Shown: in pieces, positions 26,587-37,167 of the stretch
Layout of the letters: each line of letters opens with the position of its first letter
How positions within the stretch are numbered: the stretch's first letter is position 1
Assembly: GCF_007858185.1 (NCBI RefSeq)
Contig: NZ_VFES01000004.1
Coordinates: forward strand, 62,001-126,000
Direction of reading: 5' to 3'
DNA from: Pseudomonas grimontii
GTDB taxonomy: Bacteria; Pseudomonadota; Gammaproteobacteria; Pseudomonadales; Pseudomonadaceae
Length of the DNA stretch: 64,000 nt
The notes under the pieces: model-generated
Database searches by the model: none
Seen by the model: the letters and a program-made list of their open reading frames with translations, nothing else
What the model was told of the DNA's origin: nothing
Made by a program: the position numbers and the translations under genes

Positions 26587-27621
26587 TCAGGCGGAATGCC
26601 GCTGACTGCGGCGAAATTCCCCTGGGGTCTGGTTGTTCCACCGCCTGAATGCCCGTTGAAACGCTTGGGCCGAGGCAAAACCGAGCAAGTAGGCGATTTC
26701 GCCGAACGCCAGTTCCGTATCGCGAATGTAGGTCATGGCCAGGTCGCGGCGGGTATCGTTGAGAATCGCGCGAAACTGAGTGCCTTCTTCGGCCAGTTTG
26801 CGGCGCAGTGTCCAGGTCGGCAGCTTCAAGCGTGCCGCCACTTCTTCCAGGTCGGGTTCCCGGCCGCCATTGAGCATCGGCCCGAGCAAGCGGGTAATGC
26901 GCTCGCGGAGACTGCGGGTGCGGGTCAACTGCTCCAACTCATGTTCACAGAGCTTCAACAACAGCTGCCAGGTACTCGGGCAATGCTGCGGGTTGCGCAT
27001 GGCCAGGGTTTGCTGGCTCAGGCGTAGTTGATTGACCTCGGCGCCGAACTGGATCGGGCCATCGCCCAGCAGCGCGTACTGTTCGCTGTAGTCCGGCGTT
27101 TCAAATTCGATTTCAATCCGCTGCGCCTGCACCGTTTGCTGGGCCAGGCTCGACAGTTGCTGCAGCCAGCCGGCGATGATCGAGTCCACCACAAAACGGT
27201 TGTAGGCGTTATAGGGGCTGATGGAATAGAACCGCAGCCAGGCGCCTTCGGCGTCCTCGTGAAAACTCGATTGCCCACGATAGTTGGAGCCGTATAGCGC
27301 TTCGAAGCGGGTCAGTGTGCGCGCCGCCTCGCGCACGTTGGGCGCCTGGGCGGCGGTGACTCCAGCCAGCCCGGCCTGGCTCAGGCGGCTGAGCTGGCCC
27401 ATGCGCAGGCCCAGGCCGGGGTCGCCGGTGAGTTGGATGGCCGCATGGCCCAGGCGCATATAACGCGGGATCGACAAACGTGCGCCAGCCTCGGCGAGGC
27501 GCGCCGGGTCCAGGCCGTATTGCAGCAGCAGCGGTTGCGGGTCCAGGCCGTGGCTGTGGATCGCGTCGGCCAGGGTATGCACGAAGCCCACCGACAGCTC
27601 CCCCAGGCGCACCGGCTTCAT
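26587..27621 (-). CDS. AraC-family transcriptional regulator
   Basis: A 344-residue regulator with an N-terminal arabinose-binding-like domain of the PF12625 type (residues about 20-210, DPGLGLRMGQLSRLSQAG) and a C-terminal double HTH (about 245-340, ARLKLPTWTLRRKLAEEGTQ and FGEIAYLLGFASAQAFQRAF, then RRWNNQTPGEFR). The architecture is that of OruR/ArgR-like activators of catabolic genes. The adjacent nitrilase-like gene ends five bases upstream in the same direction, so the two may be cotranscribed. Effector unknown. Confidence 0.92.
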   Translation of the reverse strand: MKPVRLGELSVGFVHTLADAIHSHGLDPQPLLLQYGLDPARLAEAGARLSIPRYMRLGHAAIQLTGDPGLGLRMGQLSRLSQAGLAGVTAAQAPNVREAARTLTRFEALYGSNYRGQSSFHEDAEGAWLRFYSISPYNAYNRFVVDSIIAGWLQQLSSLAQQTVQAQRIEIEFETPDYSEQYALLGDGPIQFGAEVNQLRLSQQTLAMRNPQHCPSTWQLLLKLCEHELEQLTRTRSLRERITRLLGPMLNGGREPDLEEVAARLKLPTWTLRRKLAEEGTQFRAILNDTRRDLAMTYIRDTELAFGEIAYLLGFASAQAFQRAFRRWNNQTPGEFRRSQRHSA

Positions 27622-27625
27622 CGTG

Positions 27626-28756
27626 TTACAGCCAGATATTCAGTAGGCGCGCACCACGGGCGTCGCCGTCGGCGTTGATCTGCCCGTTGTGGCTCAGGAA
27701 GCTCTGCCCGGCGGTGCCCAGGTCCCAGAACTGCCCACGCAGGAATACGCTCATGCCGGCGCTGGCCTGGCTGATCGGTGTCTGGCTGATCAAGGTCAGG
27801 CGACGCCACGCTTCGCCCTCGCTGAGTTCTTCTGGCTTGAGGCTGATTTCCTGCGGCGTGGAGACGCTTTTGAAACCGCGCCATGGCTGCTCCCAGGTAC
27901 CGCGGCCGAGCACAAACGCCGGCACTGCGATCAACTGTGCACCTTGTTCATTGAGTTTGCGGTAGTTGTCCGGGTACCAGCTGTCACTGCCCACCAGTAC
28001 GCCCAGGCGCCCGGCCGGGGTGTCGACCACGCTGACGACATTCTCGTCACCGGGTTCGATAAAACCGCGTTCATCGTAGATCGGATAGAGCTGGCGCTGT
28101 GGATCGCCGATGGGCAGGCCGTCTGCGGCGAACACTACGCTGGCGTTGTACAGGGCACCATGGCCGACCTGCAGTTGGCCCTGGCTGACACTGGGGTTTG
28201 GCAGGGCGATGGAACCGGCCACCAGCGTGACGCCAAACTCCTTGGCCAAGCCGCCGAACAGCACCTGATAGTCCCGCGCCATGCCGGAGGCTTTCATACG
28301 CAGGTAGGCGTCATCGGTGCGGTTATCGCCGGTGGCGCTGATCCAGGCACGGGCAAAGAGCAGCGGGTTGCTGACCGATAGCCAGTTCATCGCATCCTTG
28401 ACGTGCAGCGCCTGGTACACCTCATTTTTTTCACCGGTCAGCATCAGCCAGGTACCGATGTGTTCGGGCAGCACCACAATGGTCTTGTCGTTGATCAGGC
28501 CCTGGTCCCGGGCCTTTTGCAGATAGGCCGAGAGCTTCAGGTGCAGGCGTTCCAGGCTCTGGTAATCAGCCGGAAACAGCTCTGGCTGGATGCCCAGCAG
28601 GTTGCCTCGATCAGCGGGCAGGCCTTCATTCACGGCCAGGGTGATACGCAGGTCCGACAGGTAATGCGCCACGGGGCGCTCCTGGGTCCAGACCAGATAC
28701 GCGGCGACGGCGGCAACCAGGGCCATGGAGACGGTAAAAGCTAGAAGTTTACGCAT
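27626..28756 (-). CDS. membrane-anchored nitrilase-fold protein lacking the catalytic Cys
   Basis: A 376-residue protein with one N-terminal membrane segment (3-23) and a carbon-nitrogen hydrolase fold. The catalytic Glu is present (VVLPEHIGTW, Glu98). The nucleophile position, normally Cys before the Asp of a C-x-D-x-x-Y/F-P motif, reads L-V-G256-S-D-S-W-Y-P, so Gly replaces Cys. The usual Lys region reads DPQRQLYP, without Lys. Two of three catalytic residues are therefore missing. It may be a binding protein, or need a different chemistry. Five bases ahead of the AraC gene, same strand. Confidence 0.72.
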   Translation of the reverse strand: MRKLLAFTVSMALVAAVAAYLVWTQERPVAHYLSDLRITLAVNEGLPADRGNLLGIQPELFPADYQSLERLHLKLSAYLQKARDQGLINDKTIVVLPEHIGTWLMLTGEKNEVYQALHVKDAMNWLSVSNPLLFARAWISATGDNRTDDAYLRMKASGMARDYQVLFGGLAKEFGVTLVAGSIALPNPSVSQGQLQVGHGALYNASVVFAADGLPIGDPQRQLYPIYDERGFIEPGDENVVSVVDTPAGRLGVLVGSDSWYPDNYRKLNEQGAQLIAVPAFVLGRGTWEQPWRGFKSVSTPQEISLKPEELSEGEAWRRLTLISQTPISQASAGMSVFLRGQFWDLGTAGQSFLSHNGQINADGDARGARLLNIWL

Positions 28757-28907
28757 GGGGCAACAGACAACAGACCGTGTGCAGGGTTCGCGACTAGGGT
28801 AGGGCCCATGCAGCCGCTTGCCAAGGGGCGCTGTACATTTGGATCAATAACTTGTCAGTTTCAGTCATTGAGCCGTGGTCCACCGCCTCTTAGTCTGTGG
28901 GACATAA

Positions 28908-31007
<2,100 letters not shown>

Positions 31008-31017
31008 GACGACGCAA

Positions 31018-31047
31018 GGGGCGGTGTTAGACTACCGCCCCTTTTTT
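31018..31047 (+). terminator. terminator of fadH
   Basis: GGGGCGGT / ACCGCCCC hairpin followed by six T. Confidence 0.92.
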
Positions 31048-31064
31048 CAGGCAGATGCCGCCCG

Positions 31065-32027
31065 ATGGGTCCTTTCGATTGGCTTCCCCATGCTCCGCTT
31101 GCACCGTTAGCGCTGGAGTGGCTCAACGGCGTCGAGCTGGCCGTGCTGCGCCTGGATCGCATCGACCCGCTGATCAGCGGTAACAAGTGGTTCAAGCTCA
31201 CCGAACATCTGGCCCAGGCACGACAAGCCGGTGCCAGCGGCATCATCAGCCTCGGCGGGGCTTACTCCAACCATCTGCACGCGCTGGCAGCGGCGGGCAA
31301 ACGCTTTGGTTTCCCTACCGTCGGCCTGCTGCGTGGCCATCCCCAAGACACCCCCACCGTCCTCGACCTGAAAACCTTTGGCATGCACCTGCATTGGTTG
31401 GGGTATGGCGGCTATCGCGCGCGCCACGCGCCGGACTTCTGGTTGCCGTGGCGTGAGCAATACCCGCACTTGTATCCCGTGCCCGAAGGCGGCGGCGGGA
31501 TGGCCGGGGCGCGGGGATGCGGGGTCTTGGTCGAACAGGCACGCGGGCAATTGAACAACCTGGGTTGGGCCGATTACGACGCCTGGTGGTTGGCGGCAGG
31601 GACCGGTACGACCCTGGCGGGTTTGGTCCTGGCAGAGGCGGGCGCGCATCCGGTGTACGGTGCAATGGCGGTACCGGATGATCATGGTGTGGCGCAGAAC
31701 GTGAGCGCCCTTGTGCAGCACGGTTATGAATTGCTGGACGCCAGTCGGGGTGGCTTCGCCAAGGTCGATCCGCTGTTGCTCGAATTTATCGACGCCACCG
31801 AACAGGCCTGCGGTATACCGCTTGAGCCGATCTATACCGGCAAGGCGTTGCTGGCGTTGAAGCAGCAGGTCGAAACCGGGCGTTTCGCGCCCGGCACTCG
31901 CCTGGTCTTCGTGCATACCGGTGGTTTGCAAGGCAGCCGAGGGGCGCCGTCTGGCACCGTTCCAATGCGTGAGGGATTAATCATGTGTGATCAATCAGAT
32001 CCTCGCGAAATCGACCCTGCCAGTTAA
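31065..32027 (+). CDS. D-cysteine desulfhydrase / ACC deaminase-like PLP enzyme with aberrant C-terminus
   Basis: A 320-residue fold-type II PLP enzyme. The PLP lysine lies in ISGNKWFKL, followed by [19 protein letters not shown], and the phosphate-binding [11 protein letters not shown]. It may degrade D-cysteine or related beta-substituted amino acids; ACC deaminase activity cannot be told from sequence alone. The family normally ends soon after [13 protein letters not shown]. Here it reads on for 27 more unrelated residues (from APSGTVPM to DPAS) into the 3' end of the opposite-strand methyltransferase remnant, overlapping it by 47 bases. This marks the junction with the terpenoid island. 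Confidence 0.85.
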   Translation: MGPFDWLPHAPLAPLALEWLNGVELAVLRLDRIDPLISGNKWFKLTEHLAQARQAGASGIISLGGAYSNHLHALAAAGKRFGFPTVGLLRGHPQDTPTVLDLKTFGMHLHWLGYGGYRARHAPDFWLPWREQYPHLYPVPEGGGGMAGARGCGVLVEQARGQLNNLGWADYDAWWLAAGTGTTLAGLVLAEAGAHPVYGAMAVPDDHGVAQNVSALVQHGYELLDASRGGFAKVDPLLLEFIDATEQACGIPLEPIYTGKALLALKQQVETGRFAPGTRLVFVHTGGLQGSRGAPSGTVPMREGLIMCDQSDPREIDPAS

Positions 32028-32661
32028 AAACTGGGTGAGTCATGCCCTTGTAGAGGCTTTCGGAAATGATCACCGTGCCGCCTCTTCGCATGCGTGCCAC
32101 CAGCGATGCCAGGGTCTCCTCCAGCACTTGTGGCGTGAAATGGATGAGGCTGCCGCGAAAAATCGCAAGATCATAGGGCGTATCCAGATCGGGTAGTCTG
32201 CCGATGTCCTTGGCGTTGCACAGGTAAAGGTTGATCCTCTCGGACAAACCTTCCTGCGCGATCATTCGGCGGGCCTCTTCCATCTGTGACTGGCTCACAT
32301 TGACGCCGTCGATGCAGTTGCAGGCAGGGAAACGCTCGGCAATGAATTAAAGTACCGGCCCCCAGCCGCAGCCGATGTCTATCGCGCGGTTAACGGCGTT
32401 ACTTGACAGGTGAGCGCCGGCACGCTTGGCTAACTCGAATTGCAGCTCCATGTGCCGGCGACCAGAGGCATCCAGCGGTGAATAGCGCACATCCATCTTC
32501 TCCTCAAAGACGCCGTATTGGTACCAGAGGTCTTTGCCGATTACCTCGCGCCATTCATCGGGCAGGCCGGAATAGATCTGTTCGATCTTGTTCTTATAGT
32601 AGTCAACCTCGCTTGCGTGGATTTCCACGATTGGAAGGGTATCTAGATGCGCCTGTGCCAT
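31981..32661 (-). pseudogene. SAM-dependent C-methyltransferase of the terpene cluster, broken by a stop codon
   Basis: One frame runs from ATG 32661 to TGA 31981 but has TAA at 32347-32349. Before it lie [20 protein letters not shown] and the SAM motif [11 protein letters not shown]; after it the same frame continues [25 protein letters not shown], LYLCNAKDI and [13 protein letters not shown]. So a single codon, directly after motif I, stops translation at residue 104. The 3' end is also short: the family continues about 60-80 residues past the SES strand, and here it stops at the junction with the PLP-enzyme gene. It resembles prenyl-diphosphate C-methyltransferases of non-canonical terpene loci. 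A GTG at 32298 could start a fragment, but without the SAM site. Confidence 0.82.
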
Positions 32662-32700
32662 TGCTCTTCTTCCAAAACCTTCGAAATCTCTGCCCCGAGG

Positions 32701-33834
32701 TCAACGCAGCGTGTTTGCACGCTCTCCAACGCGCCACCACCAAGCGATTGAGGGGATCGGGCTTGGCTCAGAGATTGACGATCCTTCCCATTGATCGGTA
32801 AATCCTGGCGGTGGACGCGTCAGTTGGCTGTCAGTTGTGTCATCGATAAGCCGTCGATAACGCATTGTTTCTTGGCACCATCGCTGTGCGCCGACGAAAT
32901 ACCCTTCAAGCGCTTGAAAATAGAGTTCGGCTCCAGGGCTATGTTTGGTTCGGAGGACTTCGTCACGCAGCTCGACAAAACGCTTCAACATGTTGGCCAG
33001 CATATCGAATGCAAGTTTGAAGGCTTGTTCGGTGCTGCAATCATATTCATCGATGAGTACATCAATGATGTTGTAGCCATCAGCTGTCCGCACGACCTCC
33101 TTCGCGTAACCATAACAATCGCCGCCGATGTTGGTCGCTAACGCTACGATCTCCATCAAAACGAAGATGCGTCGGTCGCTAAGCAGGTCTGGTCCGAGGT
33201 CTAATCCATTGACGATTTCTACATTGAGCATGAATGTTGGAGTTGCTCCTGAGTGCAAACGCGTCACAAGATAATCATTAAGTTTCGGACGGACACCCCG
33301 CGCGACATTGGCTGCCTTCTGGATTTCCGTGAAATACCATTGGCGCATGGTATTTACCCATCGTGTAGTTTGATGGGCTGGGCAGAGATGTTTGATTCGC
33401 TGGAGAATATCGTGCCCTGCCATCGCATATCGATTGCTTTCATCGATGACAACATCGTGAGCTTCAAAGCAGCGCATCGTTCGAAATGCCGCATCGGCAA
33501 GCTCCAAAGGCTTGTCACGAGTTGGTCCCTCGTCACAAAACTCATCATCCCAAGTAAAAGTAAATATCGCGAAGTCGGCACCGATCTGCAAATGCTCTCT
33601 GTCGGGGGCCATTTGATAAATGTAGCCTGCTATACCACCGCAATCCTGCCCGTAGAGACGCTTGCGCTGCGACTCTTGCCAGTACAGGCGGTACTGTTCC
33701 ATGAATTGCAGCGCTCCTTTCTCAACTTCATCTTTGAGCGCATGTGTTGGTTTTATTCCGCGAAATGGATTGAAACAGGGGGATAGTTTCATCGCGAATA
33801 ATTCATCAAATTTTTGCTTCTGATATTGGCTCAT
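32701..33834 (-). CDS. class I terpene synthase 1
   Basis: A 377-residue class I terpene cyclase. The Asp-rich metal motif is D96-D-E-F-C-D-E102. The second metal motif, usually N-D-x-x-S-x-x-x-E, reads G238-D-C-Y-G242-Y-A-K-E246, so both the Asn and the Ser are Gly. The C-terminal Arg-Tyr pair is present (MRYRRL, Arg325-Tyr326), and the end carries SIAWWW. The ATG at 33834 follows AGGAG. Length and continuity are intact although both neighbouring methyltransferases are broken. The substrate was probably a methylated farnesyl diphosphate, inferred from the cluster. Weakly similar throughout to the next gene. Confidence 0.88.
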   Translation of the reverse strand: MSQYQKQKFDELFAMKLSPCFNPFRGIKPTHALKDEVEKGALQFMEQYRLYWQESQRKRLYGQDCGGIAGYIYQMAPDREHLQIGADFAIFTFTWDDEFCDEGPTRDKPLELADAAFRTMRCFEAHDVVIDESNRYAMAGHDILQRIKHLCPAHQTTRWVNTMRQWYFTEIQKAANVARGVRPKLNDYLVTRLHSGATPTFMLNVEIVNGLDLGPDLLSDRRIFVLMEIVALATNIGGDCYGYAKEVVRTADGYNIIDVLIDEYDCSTEQAFKLAFDMLANMLKRFVELRDEVLRTKHSPGAELYFQALEGYFVGAQRWCQETMRYRRLIDDTTDSQLTRPPPGFTDQWEGSSISEPSPIPSIAWWWRVGERANTLR

Positions 33835-33931
33835 TGTAGTGCTCCTATGCGAAGAGGAGAGTGTCCATCAAGATCGCGCGTCATTTGGAGATCGTTACGC
33901 ACCCGGCAGTGTGGGGACGATGATGGGGCTC

Positions 33932-34978
33932 CTACTGCGCGCTCCCCGCGTCTGACCACCACCAAGCGATGGAAACGATGGACGGTGCTTGGAGCGAAGA
34001 ATTCATCTGCGAAGTTAAGTCTTGCGCCGAGACCGAAGTCGGTAAGTCAGCATAGTCGTAGCGTTGCGAAGCATTGCACCAATCAAAAGAGGCGCGGATA
34101 TAGTGCCCCAAGGTTTGCAAGTAACGGCGCAGTTCCGCAGGCGCGTCCAGCGTTAGGCGCTCACGCAAACGCATGAAGAGCTCCATCATCTGGCCACACA
34201 AGTTGGTCGCTTGATCTGTCGCCCATTCCGGCGAACGTCCATGTTCATGCTGTATGACGCTAATCAGGTTGTGCCCGCCATGCTCGCGCGCGACCTCTTT
34301 CCCATAGGAAGCGATATCAGCCATCCACGCCACGAGCGAGGCCGCAATCTCGGTGAGCGCTTTGACTCTTCGGTCTTCGAGACAATCGAGCGGTACGGCA
34401 TAGTTCTCGGCGATGGTGATGAGCACCGGAAACACCATGGCACCTCCGCTGTATAGCCGTAGTGTCGCGTATTCGTCGAGAGTCGGTATCCGCCCCCCCG
34501 CAACATTTCCGGCCTTCCAGGTTTCGGTAAGAAACCATCCCCGCATCGCCGTCAGCCATTGGTACATTTGGACGGGAGCGGCAAACGCATCAAGGCGTCG
34601 CCTGATGTCCAGCATTGCACGAGCATAGCGATCGCCGCCGTGCAATTCGCTTTCGGGCACCTCGATAGCCCGATGAATAAGCGAAACCGTTCTCGCCAGT
34701 TCCCCTGGTTGTTGGCTCAGGGGTCCTTCGTCGCAATACTCATCATCAAACGAGACATTCCAGATGAAGAAGTCCGATACGACCTGCAGTGTCTGTCGCG
34801 TGGCATTTGGTGCGATCCGGGCTGCTAGCTGTCCACAGTGGGACTTGCTGAGCCTATTGCGCTCAATCTCATTCGCGCAAAGGCTGAAGCGCCTCATCCA
34901 GGCAGCCGATTGTGCGTCGACGCTGTTCGCCTCCGGATGGATCGCACTTGGAATTGGGCATTTTAGACTGTTCATCAT
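33932..34978 (-). CDS. class I terpene synthase 2
   Basis: A 348-residue class I terpene cyclase, paralogous to terpene synthase 1 (shared DDE-Y/F-CDEGP, G-KEV, GH-x-WC and C-terminal SIAWWW). Metal motif 1 is D78-D-E-Y-C-D-E84. Motif 2 is A220-D-I-A-S224-Y-G-K-E228: Ser and Glu are kept, the first Asn is Ala. The Arg-Tyr pair appears in ASQRYDYADL. The ATG at 34978 follows AGAGG and starts 22 bases after the remnant methyltransferase stop, consistent with a polycistronic unit on the minus strand. Product unknown. Confidence 0.88.
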   Translation of the reverse strand: MMNSLKCPIPSAIHPEANSVDAQSAAWMRRFSLCANEIERNRLSKSHCGQLAARIAPNATRQTLQVVSDFFIWNVSFDDEYCDEGPLSQQPGELARTVSLIHRAIEVPESELHGGDRYARAMLDIRRRLDAFAAPVQMYQWLTAMRGWFLTETWKAGNVAGGRIPTLDEYATLRLYSGGAMVFPVLITIAENYAVPLDCLEDRRVKALTEIAASLVAWMADIASYGKEVAREHGGHNLISVIQHEHGRSPEWATDQATNLCGQMMELFMRLRERLTLDAPAELRRYLQTLGHYIRASFDWCNASQRYDYADLPTSVSAQDLTSQMNSSLQAPSIVSIAWWWSDAGSAQ

Positions 34979-34999
34979 AATAAGCCTCTTGGGATGCAG

Positions 35000-35610
35000 T
35001 CAGAGAGTGCGCTGGGCGATGACGCTGTAGGTCGAGAACTGGTCCTTAATCCACGCTACCGAAACATTCACCGCCATCACGCGCAACTCTTCGAGCGGCG
35101 GCGGAATGGTATCTACCGTGAAGTGCTTTTCGATGTTTTTATTGACGTCTATCCCGACTCATCCAGTGAGATCAGTGGTTGCGAACGAGGGTCGTCGTAT
35201 ACGCCGAACTGAAACATCAGGCGATCTCCAATCGCCTTACGCCAATCCTCAGGGTCGTCTTGGTAGGTGTAGATGACCTTACTTTCGTAACGACTGACCT
35301 TAGGACCCTGAATGATATGGTAAGGCACTGCTCTTCCACGACGGTCAGTCACAGGCTTGAGTGGATGTTTATGAGAGTGGTATTTGCCAAAGGCGCGCTG
35401 TTGCAACGGTAAACGGTCTGCACTATCGAAAATGAAGATCGAAAACGCGCGATGTAACTGGCCTTTTTGATGGGCTTCTAATTTGGATGCACTGCCTTTT
35501 CTACGATCATGTCGATCGACCAGCATAAGTAACTCTTTCATAGTAAAGACTCCATCCATTGTGTCTTCGCTACTCGGTTGCTGCTGGGTGAGGTAGGGAA
35601 AAGCAGACAT
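35000..35610 (-). pseudogene. second C-methyltransferase, core deleted
   Basis: From ATG 35610 the first about 150 residues align with the N-terminus of the neighbouring methyltransferase ([20 protein letters not shown] and LDESG match [20 protein letters not shown] and LDASG). Translation stops at 35149. One frame over, an open stretch resumes immediately: [20 protein letters not shown], then [19 protein letters not shown] and TGA at 35000. This looks like the enzyme's C-terminus. The SAM-binding core between them, an estimated 150 or so codons, is missing. Both halves being readable with only the middle lost points to one internal deletion with a frameshift. The first half could still be translated. 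Confidence 0.75.
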
Positions 35611-35853
35611 GTACGACGTAGAGCGAGAACTTAGTGGGCGGGCGTGTGCTTTTCAAGTTTTCGGATAGACTGAATTTGATATTTTTTCTGTTTTTAATTT
35701 CGAGTAGCTATATGGGGGATGAATGTCCGGTGATGACCCATTTATGATTATTTAAAAGCGCCTGTATAGCTGAATTTCATAGAGAGTACCTTGTAAAGTA
35801 AAATGGGCTTGCTATCGTCAAGTTGGTTTTGAATGCGTGGGAGGGTGACTGTT
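35611..35853. promoter_or_regulatory. AT-rich divergent intergenic region of the terpenoid island
   Basis: Between the minus-strand methyltransferase/terpene synthase genes and the plus-strand dxr remnant. Visibly richer in A and T than the surrounding chromosome (for example TTGATATTTTTTCTGTTTTT near 35684). It must have held both promoters; I cannot assign -35/-10 elements with confidence. Confidence 0.4.
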
Positions 35854-36417
35854 GTGTCGCAGCGCCTATGTATTCTCGGTTCGGCCGGGTCCTTTGGCGA
35901 CAGTGTTTTAGATGTGGTCGCGTGTAATTCGGATATGTTTTCTGTGCGCGGTTCAGTGCGCATCACAATATAAAGAAGTTATTCAAGCAGTGTTTGAAGT
36001 ATGAGCCAGCAGTTGCGGTGGTCAGCGAGCCTCATCAAGCGATTGAGCGTCAGGCTCATCTTCAAACCGGACATCTATCCACCGAAGTCTATTGTGGTGT
36101 GGAAGCTCCGTGTGCAGCCGCTCGCTCTGATGATTGCGAAACAGGTGTCGCCGCCATTGTTGGAGCGGCAGGGCTTTTACCCTCGTTGAGCGCTGTCAGG
36201 GCCGGAAAAAATACTGTTGGCTAATAAAGAGGCGCTGGTTATGTCCGGTGCCCTATTCATGGAGATAACCCGAAAGCCTCGTTTTACCGACATTGAGAGG
36301 ATTGTTGAGCGCACGTTGCAGCGTGTTGCAGTTACGACGCTCAACTCACTGGACGACGTTTTGGATAGAGACGAGCAGGCTCGCGCCGTCAGTCGTGAGT
36401 CAGTTGCATTGCTCTAG
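35854..36417 (+). pseudogene. dxr: decayed second copy of dxr (1-deoxy-D-xylulose 5-phosphate reductoisomerase)
   Basis: Three consecutive frames give Dxr sequence in order. From GTG 35854: SQRLCILGSAGSFGDSVLDV and MFSV (NADPH-binding N-terminus; intact Dxr has GSTGSIG). After one shift: FSAHHNIKKLFKQCLKYEPA, then LSTEVYCGVEAPC and AAIVGAAGLLPSLSAVRAGK. After a second shift at an A run (36205-36211): LLANKEALVMSGALFM, the strongly conserved Dxr motif. Then the sequence jumps directly to the C-terminus: RFTDIERIVERTL and SLDDVLDRDEQARAV, stop at 36417. About 200 codons of the catalytic domain are missing. The enzyme makes MEP for isoprenoid precursors, so this copy probably served the terpene genes. 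Confidence 0.85.
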
Positions 36418-36433
36418 GCCGAGACGGATTACA

Positions 36434-36467
36434 GCCCGCACGGATGATGCTGCGGGCTATAGCTTTT
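36434..36467. terminator. terminator between dxr remnant and cytochrome b561
   Basis: GCCCGCA / TGCGGGC hairpin with TATAGCTTTTT after it on the plus strand. Confidence 0.7.
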
Positions 36468-36478
36468 TGCGTAAGGTA

Positions 36479-37054
36479 TCAGTCGGTCGATTGGATTGCT
36501 GATTTAGCGCGCTTACCCGGCATCATCCGCAACGCCGTATTATCACGCATCACATAATGATGAAAGATCCCCGCCAACGCATGCAGGCCGATCAGCCAGT
36601 AGCCGATCTGGCCGAACAGCACGTGCCAGCCTTCAATCTCTTTGGCCAGTGCCTTGTTTTCAGCGATCAGCGGCGGCAACTCGATCCCATAGAACATCAC
36701 CGAATGCCCCTCGGCACTGACGATCAGCCAACCGGCAATCGGCATGCCGATCATCAAGGCGTACAGCGCGAAGTGCATCAGCGTGGCGAGCAGGCTTTGC
36801 CATTGCGGCGGGGTGGGGACGATCTTCGGTGCAACCCCCAGGCTGCGCGCGAACAGGCGCAGCCACACCAGCACAAACACGGTGAGGCCGAACATGAAGT
36901 GCATCTCGACGATCAACGTGCGTGCGCCGCTGCCTTTGGGAAACTGTCCGCGTAACTCAATGCAGGCGTAGACCACCGCCAGTAGCACCACCATCAACCA
37001 GTGCAGCGCAATCGACATGGTGCTGTAGCGCGTATCGGAATTTTTCCACGGCAT
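36479..37054 (-). CDS. cytochrome b561
   Basis: A 191-residue four-helix inner-membrane dihaem cytochrome of the bacterial b561 family, which passes electrons to or from quinones. Haem-ligand His lie in SIALHWLMV, EMHFMFG, ATLMHFALY and GLHALAGIFHHYV; C-terminal LRMMPG is typical. The ATG at 37054 has GAGGA about seven bases upstream and is preferred to GTG 37069. A second, different b561 gene occurs at 45978. It borders the terpenoid island on its right. Confidence 0.93.
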   Translation of the reverse strand: MPWKNSDTRYSTMSIALHWLMVVLLAVVYACIELRGQFPKGSGARTLIVEMHFMFGLTVFVLVWLRLFARSLGVAPKIVPTPPQWQSLLATLMHFALYALMIGMPIAGWLIVSAEGHSVMFYGIELPPLIAENKALAKEIEGWHVLFGQIGYWLIGLHALAGIFHHYVMRDNTALRMMPGKRAKSAIQSTD

Positions 37055-37167
37055 CGCTGGGTTCCTCACTCATCAGGGCAAATCTCCGTTCTTTGGCGAC
37101 GAAGTCCTTTTACTGTAAGCCTGTTTTGCACGGTTTGCCCGACGCGATGCCGTTGTCTTGACCTCTA

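Noticed and set aside
32301..32661. Methyltransferase N-terminal fragment as a genuine short gene
   Set aside because: The frame continues past the stop with conserved sequence, so it is a broken gene and not a short one.
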